NCBI GenBank assembly: GCA_902509805.1
Contig: CABWZL010000015.1
Location: 1-18,461, forward strand
Origin: an uncultured Bacteroidota bacterium
GTDB lineage: Bacteria > Bacteroidota > Bacteroidia > Flavobacteriales > Flavobacteriaceae
DNA length: 18,461 nucleotides
Reading direction: 5' to 3'
The notes under the pieces were generated by a model that worked only from the letters and a program-made list of their open reading frames with translations, was not told where the DNA came from and did not search any database. Numbering within the stretch: position 1 is the stretch's first letter; each line of letters opens with the position of its first letter. Positions 8,793-16,787 of the stretch are shown one piece after another. The translations under genes and the position numbers were made by a program.

Positions 8793-9395
8793 ATGAAGAT
8801 CATTAATTCAGTTTTTGAAAAAAGTAGCAAAACTATTGATCAATGTCCAAACAAGAACCTGCCTGAATTTGCTTTTGTGGGGAGATCAAACGTGGGTAAA
8901 TCATCACTTATAAATTCATTATTAAACAATAAATCAATTGCTAAAATTTCTTCTAAACCCGGAAAAACACTGCTAATAAATCATTTTAGAATAAATGATA
9001 AACTTTATATTGTTGACCTTCCAGGATATGGTTATGCCACTGTTTCAAAAAAAATAAAAGAAGATATTAAAACTATGCATAAAAATTATTTTAAGTTAAG
9101 AAAAGAACTGTTATATACTTTTCTACTTATTGACATAAGACATGATATTCAAAAAAAAGATATTGAATTTATGGAATTCTTAATTAGCAACTATTGTCCT
9201 TTTGTTATAATTTTTACAAAATCTGATAAATTAAAAATCAAACAATTAGATATACAAATTGATAATTTAAAAGAACAACTTTCTAAGTATTGGGAGGATC
9301 TTCCAAAAATGTTTGTTACTTCTTCAAAAAATAAATTAGGAATCAATGAAATTCATTGCTTTATTGAATCTTCTCTAAATGAATATGCTATTTAG
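8793..9395 (+). CDS. engB: Ribosome biogenesis GTP-binding protein EngB (YsxC/YihA)
   Basis: EngB is a small TRAFAC-class GTPase needed for late assembly of the large ribosomal subunit. All G motifs are visible: G1 GRSNVGKSS at 30-38, the G2 region KPGKT at 55-59, G3 DLPGYG at 75-80, G4 TKSDK at 142-146 and G5 TSSK at 176-179. At 200 residues the length is normal. It follows the hydrolase by 11 nt and probably shares its transcript. Its 3' end overlaps the convergent gldC by 8 nt (9388-9395), so there is no room for a classical terminator between them. Confidence 0.97.
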   Translation: MKIINSVFEKSSKTIDQCPNKNLPEFAFVGRSNVGKSSLINSLLNNKSIAKISSKPGKTLLINHFRINDKLYIVDLPGYGYATVSKKIKEDIKTMHKNYFKLRKELLYTFLLIDIRHDIQKKDIEFMEFLISNYCPFVIIFTKSDKLKIKQLDIQIDNLKEQLSKYWEDLPKMFVTSSKNKLGINEIHCFIESSLNEYAI

Positions 9396-9717
9396 GCTGA
9401 TTAGAAATTCTCTTTTCAAATTCAATACAAAAATCATCAATTAAGTTTACTAAATTCTCCTCACCTGTAGCTTTTAATATAGATTGTTTCATTGATAAAA
9501 AAGTTTGGAGAGTAAAAGTTTTCATTTCATCGACTGGCATTTCTTTAGTCCAAAGATCCATTTTTAAAGTCTCTTTCTTTTTACTATCCCAAAAAGAGAG
9601 CAACATAGCTTTTGAGGATTCATCTAACATACCGCCATCAGGGGCTGACCATGAAATGTGTTCAGGAATATTATTGTCATCTAACTTGACCTTAATTGTT
9701 ATTTCTGTTTCTTTCAT
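9388..9717 (-). CDS. gldC: Gliding-motility protein GldC
   Basis: This 109-residue protein matches the GldC family as I remember it. The shared elements are TEITIKVKLDDNNIPEHISW at the start, a SAPDGGM stretch, KAMLLSFWDSKKKETLKMDLWTK in the middle and MPVDEMKTF after it. In Flavobacterium johnsoniae GldC is a cytoplasmic accessory protein whose loss impairs gliding, encoded with the lipoprotein GldB. The family is largely restricted to Bacteroidota and also occurs in non-gliding members, so motility cannot be concluded. No gldB is present beside it here. The gene has its own promoter in the 52-nt gap shared with nadE and overlaps engB tail to tail. Confidence 0.88.
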   Translation of the reverse strand: MKETEITIKVKLDDNNIPEHISWSAPDGGMLDESSKAMLLSFWDSKKKETLKMDLWTKEMPVDEMKTFTLQTFLSMKQSILKATGEENLVNLIDDFCIEFEKRISNQPK

Positions 9718-9734
9718 TTAATTTTTTTAAACAC

Positions 9735-9742
9735 TAGATTTG
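9735..9742 (+). promoter_or_regulatory. -7 promoter element of nadE
   Basis: The plus strand reads TAGATTTG, matching TAnnTTTG, and ends 27 nt before the nadE ATG. No TTG is seen at -33 spacing. It lies 2 bp to the left of the gldC -7 box, so the two promoters overlap in opposite directions. Confidence 0.5.
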
Positions 9743-9744
9743 CA

Positions 9745-9752
9745 CAAATATA
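9745..9752 (-). promoter_or_regulatory. -7 promoter element of gldC
   Basis: The minus strand reads TATATTTG, the same octamer as at mraZ, queA and adk. It ends 27 nt before the gldC ATG. No TTG stands at the usual -33 distance. The expected start site falls in or beside the nadE -7 box on the other strand. Confidence 0.6.
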
Positions 9753-9769
9753 TAATTTAATATTAGTTG

Positions 9770-10555
9770 ATGAAATATCCTGAAAAAGTTTCAAAACATA
9801 TAGTTAGTTGGACAGACAACTATCTTAATAGAATTAAAATGAAAGGGTTCGTGATTGGAGTTTCTGGTGGAATTGATTCAGCCCTAACATCCACGCTTTG
9901 TGCTGAAACTGGAAGAAATGTTCTTTGTGTTGAAATGCCAATTAACCAAGATAAAAATCAAGTTTCAAGATCTAAAAAACACATAGAATGGTTAAAGAAA
10001 AAATATTCTAATGTAAGCTCAATGACTATTAGTTTAGATAAAACTTTTGATTCATTTACAGACTCTATTCCTAAAGTTAAATCTCCTGAAAATGAACTAA
10101 GTTTAGCCAATACAAGGGCAAGATTAAGAATGGTTACACTATATTATTTCTCAGCATTGAAAAAATATATAGTTGTTGGCACTGGAAATAAAGTTGAAGA
10201 TTTTGGTATTGGATTCTACACTAAGTATGGAGATGGTGGTGTAGATATTAGCCCTATTGCAGATTTATTAAAATCTGATGTATATAAACTAGCTAAGTTT
10301 CACAATATAGATGATGAAATCATAGAAGCACAGCCAACAGATGGACTTTGGAATGATAACAGAAATGATGAAGATCAAATTGGAGCATCATATGAGGAGC
10401 TTGAAAAAGCAATGCATCTAGCTAATAAATTAGATTATGATTTATCTAAGAGAGAAAAAGAAGTTTTGAAAATATATAAAACATTAAATTCATCAAACAG
10501 ACATAAAATGCTTCCTATACCCGTTTGTAAAATTCCAAAAGATTATCTTAGATAA
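9770..10555 (+). CDS. nadE: NAD(+) synthetase
   Basis: NadE amidates nicotinic acid adenine dinucleotide to NAD in the cytoplasm. The PP-loop SGGIDSAL at 32-39 binds ATP. NTRARLRM and VVGTGNKVEDFGIGFYTKYGDGG carry the dinucleotide-binding residues, and PTDGLW is near the C-terminal region. At 261 residues it is the short form without a glutaminase domain, so free ammonia, or ammonia supplied by another protein, is the likely nitrogen donor. I start at the ATG at 9770; a TTG directly before it would add one residue. The promoter lies in the gap shared with gldC. The next gene begins 1 nt after the stop, so the two should be co-transcribed. Confidence 0.95.
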   Translation: MKYPEKVSKHIVSWTDNYLNRIKMKGFVIGVSGGIDSALTSTLCAETGRNVLCVEMPINQDKNQVSRSKKHIEWLKKKYSNVSSMTISLDKTFDSFTDSIPKVKSPENELSLANTRARLRMVTLYYFSALKKYIVVGTGNKVEDFGIGFYTKYGDGGVDISPIADLLKSDVYKLAKFHNIDDEIIEAQPTDGLWNDNRNDEDQIGASYEELEKAMHLANKLDYDLSKREKEVLKIYKTLNSSNRHKMLPIPVCKIPKDYLR

Positions 10556-10556
10556 A

Positions 10557-11201
10557 TTGAAAAAATTAAAAATCTTAATTATTGACACAAATCCAATTAT
10601 TAACATTGGGTTTAAATCTATATTTAAAAATTCCTTAATATTTGAGGTAGCTGCATTTTCAGATAACAAAATTGAAATTAATGATATAATGAATCAACAA
10701 GAAATTGATCTGGTTATATCAGAAATTAATTTTAAAGATGGAAATGTAAAAGATATTTTAAAATTATTCAAGAAAAAGAACATAGATATCCCTTTAGTTG
10801 TATTTACTTCTGAATCGAATGAAAATAAATCTATTAACCTTTTAAAATTTGGGGCCTCGGGATTTATAACTAAAAATTTAAGAAAAAAATCATTAAAACG
10901 AATTATTCAAGATATAGCCTTCACAAAATATGGGTCAAAAGAATTGAATAAGTTTACTCGACTTAAAAATAGGTTTAGCTTTGATTATAATACGGAAAAA
11001 TTAAATAGTCTTTCAAAGCGAGAACTAGAAGTTTTAAAGTTATTCTTTAGAGGAAAAAGAAATATTGAAATCTCAGAAAAATTAAATATTAATCAAAAAA
11101 CAGTAAATACTTACATTACAAGAATTATGAAGAAACTTGAGGTTAATTCAAAAACTGATTTATACTTATTAGCTAGAAAACATATCAAACAACCCTATTA
11201 A
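10557..11201 (+). CDS. LuxR/NarL-type regulator with a degenerate receiver domain
   Basis: A 214-residue protein with an N-terminal receiver-like domain (about 4-120) and a C-terminal LuxR helix-turn-helix (about 150-210: LSKRELEVLKLFFRGKR, then NINQKTVNTYITRIMKKL). The receiver aligns with NarL-type domains. The acidic pocket is D10-T11 instead of two acids. The phospho-acceptor position in DLVISEIN is Glu56 instead of Asp. T84 and K106 are kept. Phosphorylation is therefore unlikely, and Glu may fix an active-like state (inference). The start is TTG, 1 nt after the nadE stop, since no nearby in-frame ATG exists. The 3' end overlaps dnaG by 17 nt on the opposite strand. No histidine kinase is adjacent. 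Target genes are unknown. Confidence 0.88.
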   Translation: MKKLKILIIDTNPIINIGFKSIFKNSLIFEVAAFSDNKIEINDIMNQQEIDLVISEINFKDGNVKDILKLFKKKNIDIPLVVFTSESNENKSINLLKFGASGFITKNLRKKSLKRIIQDIAFTKYGSKELNKFTRLKNRFSFDYNTEKLNSLSKRELEVLKLFFRGKRNIEISEKLNINQKTVNTYITRIMKKLEVNSKTDLYLLARKHIKQPY

Positions 11202-13116
11202 GTTTAGCCGAAAGCACTTTCTTAAGCCTGTAATAGCTCATTACTTGTTCTAAAACGTCATTTTTATCATCTTCTTTTTGAAACTCTTGAAGTTCAATAA
11301 TTTTTTTATCAATCAAAAATCTTCTCATATTTAGTATTGTTTCATTTACTAACTGACTTAATTCACTTCCAATTTTTTTTACATAAATATTCTTTCTTTC
11401 CCAGTCATGTAATTGATACTTATCATCATTAATTAGAATATCAGAAACAATTTTACTAGAACTTGAATCTAAATCATTTATGAAGCTATCTATTGAAACT
11501 GATGTTTCGTTATGAAATCCATTTATTAATTTATTGTAAATATCCTTGAATGGAGAATGAGTAAACTCTATTTCATCTTGTTGAAGATCTAAATAAATTT
11601 TCTCAAACACTTTAGATCTAATTTCCTTTTTAGTCTCAAGCACATTTCCATTTTCATCCTTGCTAAGTCTTGTATCTTCAAATACAATTTCTTCAGCTCC
11701 ATATTTTAGCAGGATACTAATAATCTGTCTTTCTAGCTGATAAATATAACTTGCTGTATTCTCATCTTTAGAACTTTGAACTTTAACAATTTTATTTCTA
11801 TATAATTTTTTTGATGATTTTTTTAATATTTTACTACTCTCAATATTAGCAAAAGATCTAAAGAGTGACGCTTCATCAATCTCTAAAATAGATGATAATT
11901 TTTTTATATAAATTTCCTGTTTCAATGAGTCTGGAATCAGTGAAATAGATTTAAGAATGTTTTTTATTAAAGCTACTTTTTTATCTTCATCATTATGAAA
12001 ATCAGAATTTACATTAAGCTTAAAATCAATAAAATCTTTTGATTCCTTTTTAACATAATCTAACATAAAATCCTTTTTGTGTTTTTTAACAAAACTATCA
12101 GGATCTTCTCCATCCGGGAAAGAACATATTTTTACATTTAACCCTTCCTCTAAAATCATTTCAATACTTCTTAATGATGCTGCAAGCCCAGCCTGATCAC
12201 CATCAAATAATATTATAATATTTGAAGTAAGTCTTTTGATTAAAATAATTTGATCTTTTGTAAGAGATGTTCCAGATGAAGCTAATACATTTTTAATTCC
12301 ATGTTCATGAAGTTGAATTACATCCATATATCCTTCAACTAAAAGACAGACATCATCTCTTACTATAAATTGTTTTGATTCATATATTCCATATAATGTT
12401 TTACTCTTATTATAAATTTTACTTTCGGGAGAATTAATATACTTCGCTATCTTTTTAGTTGAATCAACTATTCTTCCTCCAAAACCAACAATTCTTCCTG
12501 CTATACTTTTAATTGGGAAAATTATCCTCCCTCTAAACCTATCAATTTTTTTATCTGCATTAGATAATACAAGACCTGTTTCTTCAAGAAAATTGTCAGA
12601 ATACCCTTTATCAGAAGCACTTTTATAAAATTCATTCTGTGAATCGTTACTATATCCTAAACTAAAATTTTTAATAGTAGACTCCGAAAGGCCTCTATCA
12701 ATTAGATATTGTTTAATTCTTTCTTTTTTTGAATATACATCCTCAAAATAGGACAATGCATAGGAGTTAATAATAAACAACGACTCCCTTTCGTTTCTTT
12801 CTTCTGCATTTTCAGCACTTTCAGCTGTTTCTAATATTTCAATATTATATTTATTAGCAAGATATTTTATGGACTCAGGATAATTAAACTGTTCATGTTC
12901 CATTAAAAATGCAATTACATTCCCTCCTTTACCAGAACTAAAGTCTTTCCATATTTGTTTTGAGGGTGATACAACGAAACTTGGTGTCTTTTCATTTGTA
13001 AAGGGACTCAAGCCTTTAAAATTTGCACCAGTTTTTTTTAAAGCTATGAAGTCTGAAATCACTTCTTCAACTCTAGAAAACTCAAAAACTTTATCTATTG
13101 TATCCTTGCTAATCAA
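11185..13116 (-). CDS. dnaG: DNA primase, with zinc-ribbon ligands replaced
   Basis: DnaG synthesises RNA primers at the replication fork. The 643-residue protein has the N-terminal CHC2-type domain (about 1-95), the catalytic core with a TOPRIM fold (EGYMD at 261-265, DGDQAG at 305-310) and a C-terminal helicase-interaction region (about 430-643). The N-terminal domain keeps NEKTPSF and SGKGGN, but the four zinc ligands are gone. The expected C-x2-H and C-x2-C positions read S37, T40, D58 and S61. I recall the same replacement in flavobacterial primases, so it is probably a lineage trait and not damage. The start codon is TTG (TTG-ATT-AGC, giving MISKDTIDKV), which fits family N-termini. It overlaps the convergent regulator gene by 17 nt. 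Confidence 0.95.
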   Translation of the reverse strand: MISKDTIDKVFEFSRVEEVISDFIALKKTGANFKGLSPFTNEKTPSFVVSPSKQIWKDFSSGKGGNVIAFLMEHEQFNYPESIKYLANKYNIEILETAESAENAEERNERESLFIINSYALSYFEDVYSKKERIKQYLIDRGLSESTIKNFSLGYSNDSQNEFYKSASDKGYSDNFLEETGLVLSNADKKIDRFRGRIIFPIKSIAGRIVGFGGRIVDSTKKIAKYINSPESKIYNKSKTLYGIYESKQFIVRDDVCLLVEGYMDVIQLHEHGIKNVLASSGTSLTKDQIILIKRLTSNIIILFDGDQAGLAASLRSIEMILEEGLNVKICSFPDGEDPDSFVKKHKKDFMLDYVKKESKDFIDFKLNVNSDFHNDEDKKVALIKNILKSISLIPDSLKQEIYIKKLSSILEIDEASLFRSFANIESSKILKKSSKKLYRNKIVKVQSSKDENTASYIYQLERQIISILLKYGAEEIVFEDTRLSKDENGNVLETKKEIRSKVFEKIYLDLQQDEIEFTHSPFKDIYNKLINGFHNETSVSIDSFINDLDSSSSKIVSDILINDDKYQLHDWERKNIYVKKIGSELSQLVNETILNMRRFLIDKKIIELQEFQKEDDKNDVLEQVMSYYRLKKVLSAKLNRVV

Positions 13117-13145
13117 TTTTAAGAATTTAATGTTAATATAGTAAA

Positions 13146-14117
13146 TTAATACTTTCGCTCAATTATATAATCTAAGAGAGTTTTAATTGATTCTTTTGAC
13201 TCATTATCTGGAAACTTTTTAAGTTTATTAAGAGCCAGTTTTTTAAAATCAAGCATTTTATTATGAGAATATTCAAATCCTTTATATTTAATTATAAATT
13301 CATTGACCAATCTCTTGTCAGCCATTGTATAATTTTTCTTTTTAAGGATAGATTTAATTACTTTTTTATCTTGATAAGTTGATTTTTGAATTGAAAAAAT
13401 TAGTGGCAAAGTGATTTTTTGAGATTTTAAGTCTGACTTTGTAGGTTTACCTATTTTTTTAGTTGTAAAGTCGAAAAGATCATCTTTAATTTGAAATATT
13501 ATTCCTAAATAATTTCCAAAAGCCTCAATATCATCTAAATCGTTTTTTCCTGAAGAAATCGAACCTAATTTACAGCAACATGAAAAAAGTGATGCTGTTT
13601 TTTTTGATATCAAAAGAATGTAGTCTTCTTCAGATAAATTAAAGTTTTTAGATTTCTGAATCTGAAATAATTCACCTTCTGAAATTTCCTTTACTGCTTT
13701 CGAAACCTCATTTAATAAATCATAATCTTTATTTTCAGTTGATAGAAGCAAGGCTTTTGATAAAAAAAAATCTCCAACAAGAACTGAGATTTTATTCTTC
13801 CATAGAGCATTTATTGTTAAAAAATTACGTCTTATGTTACTGTCATCAACAATGTCGTCATGAATCAATGAAGCAGTATGAATTAACTCAACAAGATTAG
13901 CTGCTCGGTAAGATTTCTCAGTTAAAGATTTATTTGAAAACATTTTAGCAAAAAGCAAGACAAGAATAGGCCTAATTTGTTTACCTTTTCTATTAAGAAT
14001 ATAAATTAGGATAAGATCTAAAAGTTTGACTTTTGAAGAAACTGAGTTATAGAATTGTTTTTCAAAAATCTTTAATTCCTGAGTAATTGGTTTTTTTATT
14101 TTGTCTGCTATTTTCAA
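13146..14117 (-). CDS. Long-chain trans-polyprenyl diphosphate synthase (IspB-like)
   Basis: This enzyme condenses isopentenyl diphosphate units onto an allylic primer, most likely to make the side chain of menaquinone. Visible motifs are GKQIRP at 45-50, the first aspartate-rich motif DDIVD at 87-91 and the second motif DDLFD at 212-216. The residues four and five positions before the first motif are small (Ala82, Ser83), which in this family allows long products. Farnesyl and geranylgeranyl synthases carry bulky aromatic residues there. Exact chain length cannot be read from sequence. At 323 residues the length is normal. The start is TTG (MKIADKIKKP), with no ATG before residue 59. It lies 6 nt after queA and 29 nt before dnaG, probably on one transcript. 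Confidence 0.9.
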   Translation of the reverse strand: MKIADKIKKPITQELKIFEKQFYNSVSSKVKLLDLILIYILNRKGKQIRPILVLLFAKMFSNKSLTEKSYRAANLVELIHTASLIHDDIVDDSNIRRNFLTINALWKNKISVLVGDFFLSKALLLSTENKDYDLLNEVSKAVKEISEGELFQIQKSKNFNLSEEDYILLISKKTASLFSCCCKLGSISSGKNDLDDIEAFGNYLGIIFQIKDDLFDFTTKKIGKPTKSDLKSQKITLPLIFSIQKSTYQDKKVIKSILKKKNYTMADKRLVNEFIIKYKGFEYSHNKMLDFKKLALNKLKKFPDNESKESIKTLLDYIIERKY

Positions 14118-14123
14118 ACCTAT

Positions 14124-15173
14124 TTAGATAATCATCATTGCATCACCATAGGAAGAAAATTTATATTTCTTTTTCATAGCCTCTTTATAAGCCTTTAAAA
14201 TAAAATCCTTATCACCAAAAGCGGAAACCATCATAAGTAGTGTTGATTTTGGTGTATGAAAATTAGAAATCATTGAATTAGCAATGGAAAAATCAAATGG
14301 TGGATATATAAATTTATGAGTCCAACCATTATAAGGATTTAATGTACCAAATGAAGAAACAGAACTTTCTAGGCCCCTCATCACAGTTGTACCTACTGCA
14401 CATATTTTTTTATTATTTTTTAGTGCATTATTAATTATATCAGCAGAATCTTGTTTAATAATTAGTTCTTCTGAGTCCATTTTGTGCTTAGATAGATCTT
14501 CAACATCAACAGGACTAAATGTTCCAAGGCCAATATGTAATGTAATTTCTGGAAGAAGCACTCCTTTTATCTCTAATTTTTTTAGTAAATGTTTTGAAAA
14601 ATGAAGACCAGCAGTTGGAGCTGCAACGGCTCCCTCATTTTTTGCATAAATAGTTTGGAATCTTTCTTTATCCTGTGGCTCAACAGGACGATCTATATAC
14701 TTAGGTAATGGAGTTTCTCCAAGTTCCTGCAATTTATTCCTAAATTCGTCATACGGGCCATCAAAAAGAAATCTTAGAGTTCTTCCTCTTGAAGTAGTAT
14801 TATCAATTACTTCTGCAACTAGACTTTCATCTTCACCAAAATATAGTTTATTACCAATTCTGATTTTTCTTGCTGGATCAACTAAAACATCCCAAAGTCT
14901 TTGGTCTTGATTAAGTTCTCTTAAAAGAAAAACTTCAATTCTAGCTCCAGTTTTTTCTTTATTACCGAATAGTCTAGCAGGAAAAACTTTAGTATTGTTA
15001 AGAACAACAACATCTCCCTCATCATAAAAATCAATAATATTCTTAAAAACTAAATGATCTATTGTTTGTTCTTTTCTATTTAGAACCATTAACTTACATT
15101 CATCTCTTTCTTCGGAAGGATGTTGAGCAATATATTTATCAGGTAATTTATATTCAAAGGCAGATAATTTCAT
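14124..15173 (-). CDS. queA: tRNA preQ1(34) S-adenosylmethionine ribosyltransferase-isomerase
   Basis: QueA transfers and rearranges the ribosyl group of S-adenosylmethionine onto preQ1 at position 34 of GUN tRNAs, a late step of queuosine synthesis. Family blocks are present: [12 protein letters not shown] at the start, [38 protein letters not shown] and [16 protein letters not shown] start at the ATG giving MKLSAFEY (350 residues). A TTG 21 nt further upstream would add seven residues, but it lies inside the -7 promoter box and so would not be on the mRNA. It has its own promoter in the 62-nt gap after aroA and continues into the polyprenyl synthase after 6 nt. Confidence 0.95.
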   Translation of the reverse strand: MKLSAFEYKLPDKYIAQHPSEERDECKLMVLNRKEQTIDHLVFKNIIDFYDEGDVVVLNNTKVFPARLFGNKEKTGARIEVFLLRELNQDQRLWDVLVDPARKIRIGNKLYFGEDESLVAEVIDNTTSRGRTLRFLFDGPYDEFRNKLQELGETPLPKYIDRPVEPQDKERFQTIYAKNEGAVAAPTAGLHFSKHLLKKLEIKGVLLPEITLHIGLGTFSPVDVEDLSKHKMDSEELIIKQDSADIINNALKNNKKICAVGTTVMRGLESSVSSFGTLNPYNGWTHKFIYPPFDFSIANSMISNFHTPKSTLLMMVSAFGDKDFILKAYKEAMKKKYKFSSYGDAMMII

Positions 15174-15191
15174 AAAAAAATATTTGGTGAG

Positions 15192-15223
15192 CAAATATAA
15201 CCTTCTGAAACACCGAAAGTCAA
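15192..15223 (-). promoter_or_regulatory. Promoter of queA (TTG -33 and TATATTTG -7)
   Basis: On the minus strand TTG (15223-15221) is followed after 21 nt by TATATTTG (15199-15192). This fits the flavobacterial TTG-N17-23-TAnnTTTG consensus. It is the only promoter in the window with both elements well placed. The -7 box ends 18 nt before the queA ATG. It would let queA, the polyprenyl synthase and dnaG be transcribed apart from the adk-aroA block. Confidence 0.75.
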
Positions 15224-15235
15224 GTAATTAGCTAA

Positions 15236-16459
15236 TTATTTTTCAGAAATATTAAACCCAACTGATTTAAGATCATTCCAAAAATTTGAATAAGATTTAG
15301 AAACAACCTCTGGGTTATTAATAATGATTGGATTAATTAAAGATAAAGGTGCAAATGACATAGCCATTCTATGATCATTATAAGTGTCTACAGTAACACC
15401 TGATTTTAACTTAGAAGTGTTTCTTAGAGTAATTGATTGATCAGACACTTCGATAAAATCTACATCAAATTTTTTAATCTCATTTTTGAGTGCTAATAAC
15501 CTATCCGTCTCCTTTATTTTAAGAGTTTGTAGCCCTTCCAAATGACAATCTATTCCAAGACCTAAGCAAGTAACAATAATAGTCTGAGCCAAATCTGGAT
15601 TATCTTCAAGATTGATTGAAATGGTATCTGGAAGTTTTACATTATTCTTTTTTAAATAAATCTTATTATCTCTAAAACTTGTTTCAACACCAAATTGCCT
15701 ATAAATATTTTCAATTCTAGAATCACCCTGAATACTTTTTTTAAAAAATGTTGAAATAGTTATTTCTGAATAATTAGAAAGAGCAACTAAACTATAAAAA
15801 TAAGAGACTGAACTCCAATCAGATTCTACAGTTTGATCAGAAATGTCTTGAGATAAAAAAGGTTGTATAATAATGTTATTTGATTGAGTAACAACTTTAC
15901 CCCCAAGTCTTTCAATCAATATTTTTGTCATTTTAATATAAGGCAAAGAAATCATTTTTGTAGATAAATTAATTTTTAATCCATCCTTTAGAGAAATACC
16001 TAGCATCATTAAAGAAGATATATATTGAGAGCTTACGTTTGCAGGTAAACTAACTGTATTATTAGTTATTAATTTTCCTCTAAGTTTTATAGGAGGATAT
16101 CCTTCATTCTCAATATATTCTATGTCAGCTCCTAATTTATTTAAAGCATCAACTAAAATCGAAATAGGCCTTTGTTTCATTCTAGCAGAACCAGTTAAAA
16201 TTTTTGAAGAATTTATAATAGATGAATAATAGGAAGTCAAAAACCTCATAGCTGTTCCTGCATGACTAATATCAATATTCTCATCTTCTGATTTTAATGC
16301 AGAAAGCATAGTTTTAGTATCATCAGAATCTGAAAGATTAATTATTTTAAAAAAAGAAGAATAAGCTCTTAAGATTAGCAGCCTATTGGATTCACTTTTA
16401 GATCCGCTAATTTTTATTTTGCCTTTTAGACTTCTTTCTTTTTTTGATATTAAATACAC
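15236..16459 (-). CDS. aroA: 3-phosphoshikimate 1-carboxyvinyltransferase (EPSP synthase)
   Basis: AroA joins phosphoenolpyruvate to shikimate 3-phosphate, the sixth step of the shikimate pathway to aromatic amino acids. Key segments are SGSKSESNR (18-26, binding both substrates), AGTAMRFLTSYY (67-78), GSARMKQRPI (90-99), EDNPDLAQT and KIKETDRL, and a C-terminal YNDHRMAMS. In the AGTAMR loop the residue after Arg is Phe, where E. coli has Pro101. I recall this loop in related flavobacterial enzymes. At 407 residues it is slightly short for the family. The start is GTG and shares its last G-containing overlap with the preceding stop (TAGTG, 1 nt), so it is coupled to the pyrophosphohydrolase. 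Confidence 0.95.
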   Translation of the reverse strand: MYLISKKERSLKGKIKISGSKSESNRLLILRAYSSFFKIINLSDSDDTKTMLSALKSEDENIDISHAGTAMRFLTSYYSSIINSSKILTGSARMKQRPISILVDALNKLGADIEYIENEGYPPIKLRGKLITNNTVSLPANVSSQYISSLMMLGISLKDGLKINLSTKMISLPYIKMTKILIERLGGKVVTQSNNIIIQPFLSQDISDQTVESDWSSVSYFYSLVALSNYSEITISTFFKKSIQGDSRIENIYRQFGVETSFRDNKIYLKKNNVKLPDTISINLEDNPDLAQTIIVTCLGLGIDCHLEGLQTLKIKETDRLLALKNEIKKFDVDFIEVSDQSITLRNTSKLKSGVTVDTYNDHRMAMSFAPLSLINPIIINNPEVVSKSYSNFWNDLKSVGFNISEK

Positions 16460-16785
16460 TATTTCAGTTTAATATTTGACTTATGTCTATTCTTATCTCG
16501 CTTTGTTTTTTTATCAAGATTTACCTGAAATGATTTTTCAAGATCTATTCCAGTTTGGTTTGCAAGGCATATTAAAACAAAAAGAACATCAGACAATTCA
16601 TCTGCAAGATTTTCAGTATTATCTTCTTTTTTTGAACTTTGCTCACCATATTTTCTTGCTATAATTTTAGCTACTTCACCTACTTCTTCAGATAAAATAG
16701 CCATATTCGTCAACTCATTAAAATATCTTACACCATGAAGATTAATCCAATCATCAACCTTTTTTTGAGCCTTTTTTAAATCCAT
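16459..16785 (-). CDS. MazG-like nucleotide pyrophosphohydrolase
   Basis: A 108-residue all-alpha NTP pyrophosphatase of the MazG/YpjD type. It carries the metal-binding motif EExxE (E33, E34, E37) and, one helix later, ExxD (E63, D66), arranged as in the single-domain members of the family. These enzymes hydrolyse (d)NTPs, often non-canonical ones, to the monophosphate and pyrophosphate. The exact substrate is not readable here. The C-terminal tail is rich in Lys and Arg (KKTKRDKNRHKSNIKLK). It lies 2 nt after obg and overlaps aroA by 1 nt, so it is within the adk-obg-aroA transcript. Its pairing with aroA is one I recall from other flavobacteria. Confidence 0.9.
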   Translation of the reverse strand: MDLKKAQKKVDDWINLHGVRYFNELTNMAILSEEVGEVAKIIARKYGEQSSKKEDNTENLADELSDVLFVLICLANQTGIDLEKSFQVNLDKKTKRDKNRHKSNIKLK

Positions 16786-16787
16786 AA

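Noticed and set aside
16476..16664. Open frame of 62 codons on the plus strand opposite the MazG-like gene
   Set aside because: The opposite strand carries the EExxE and ExxD motifs; this frame has none.
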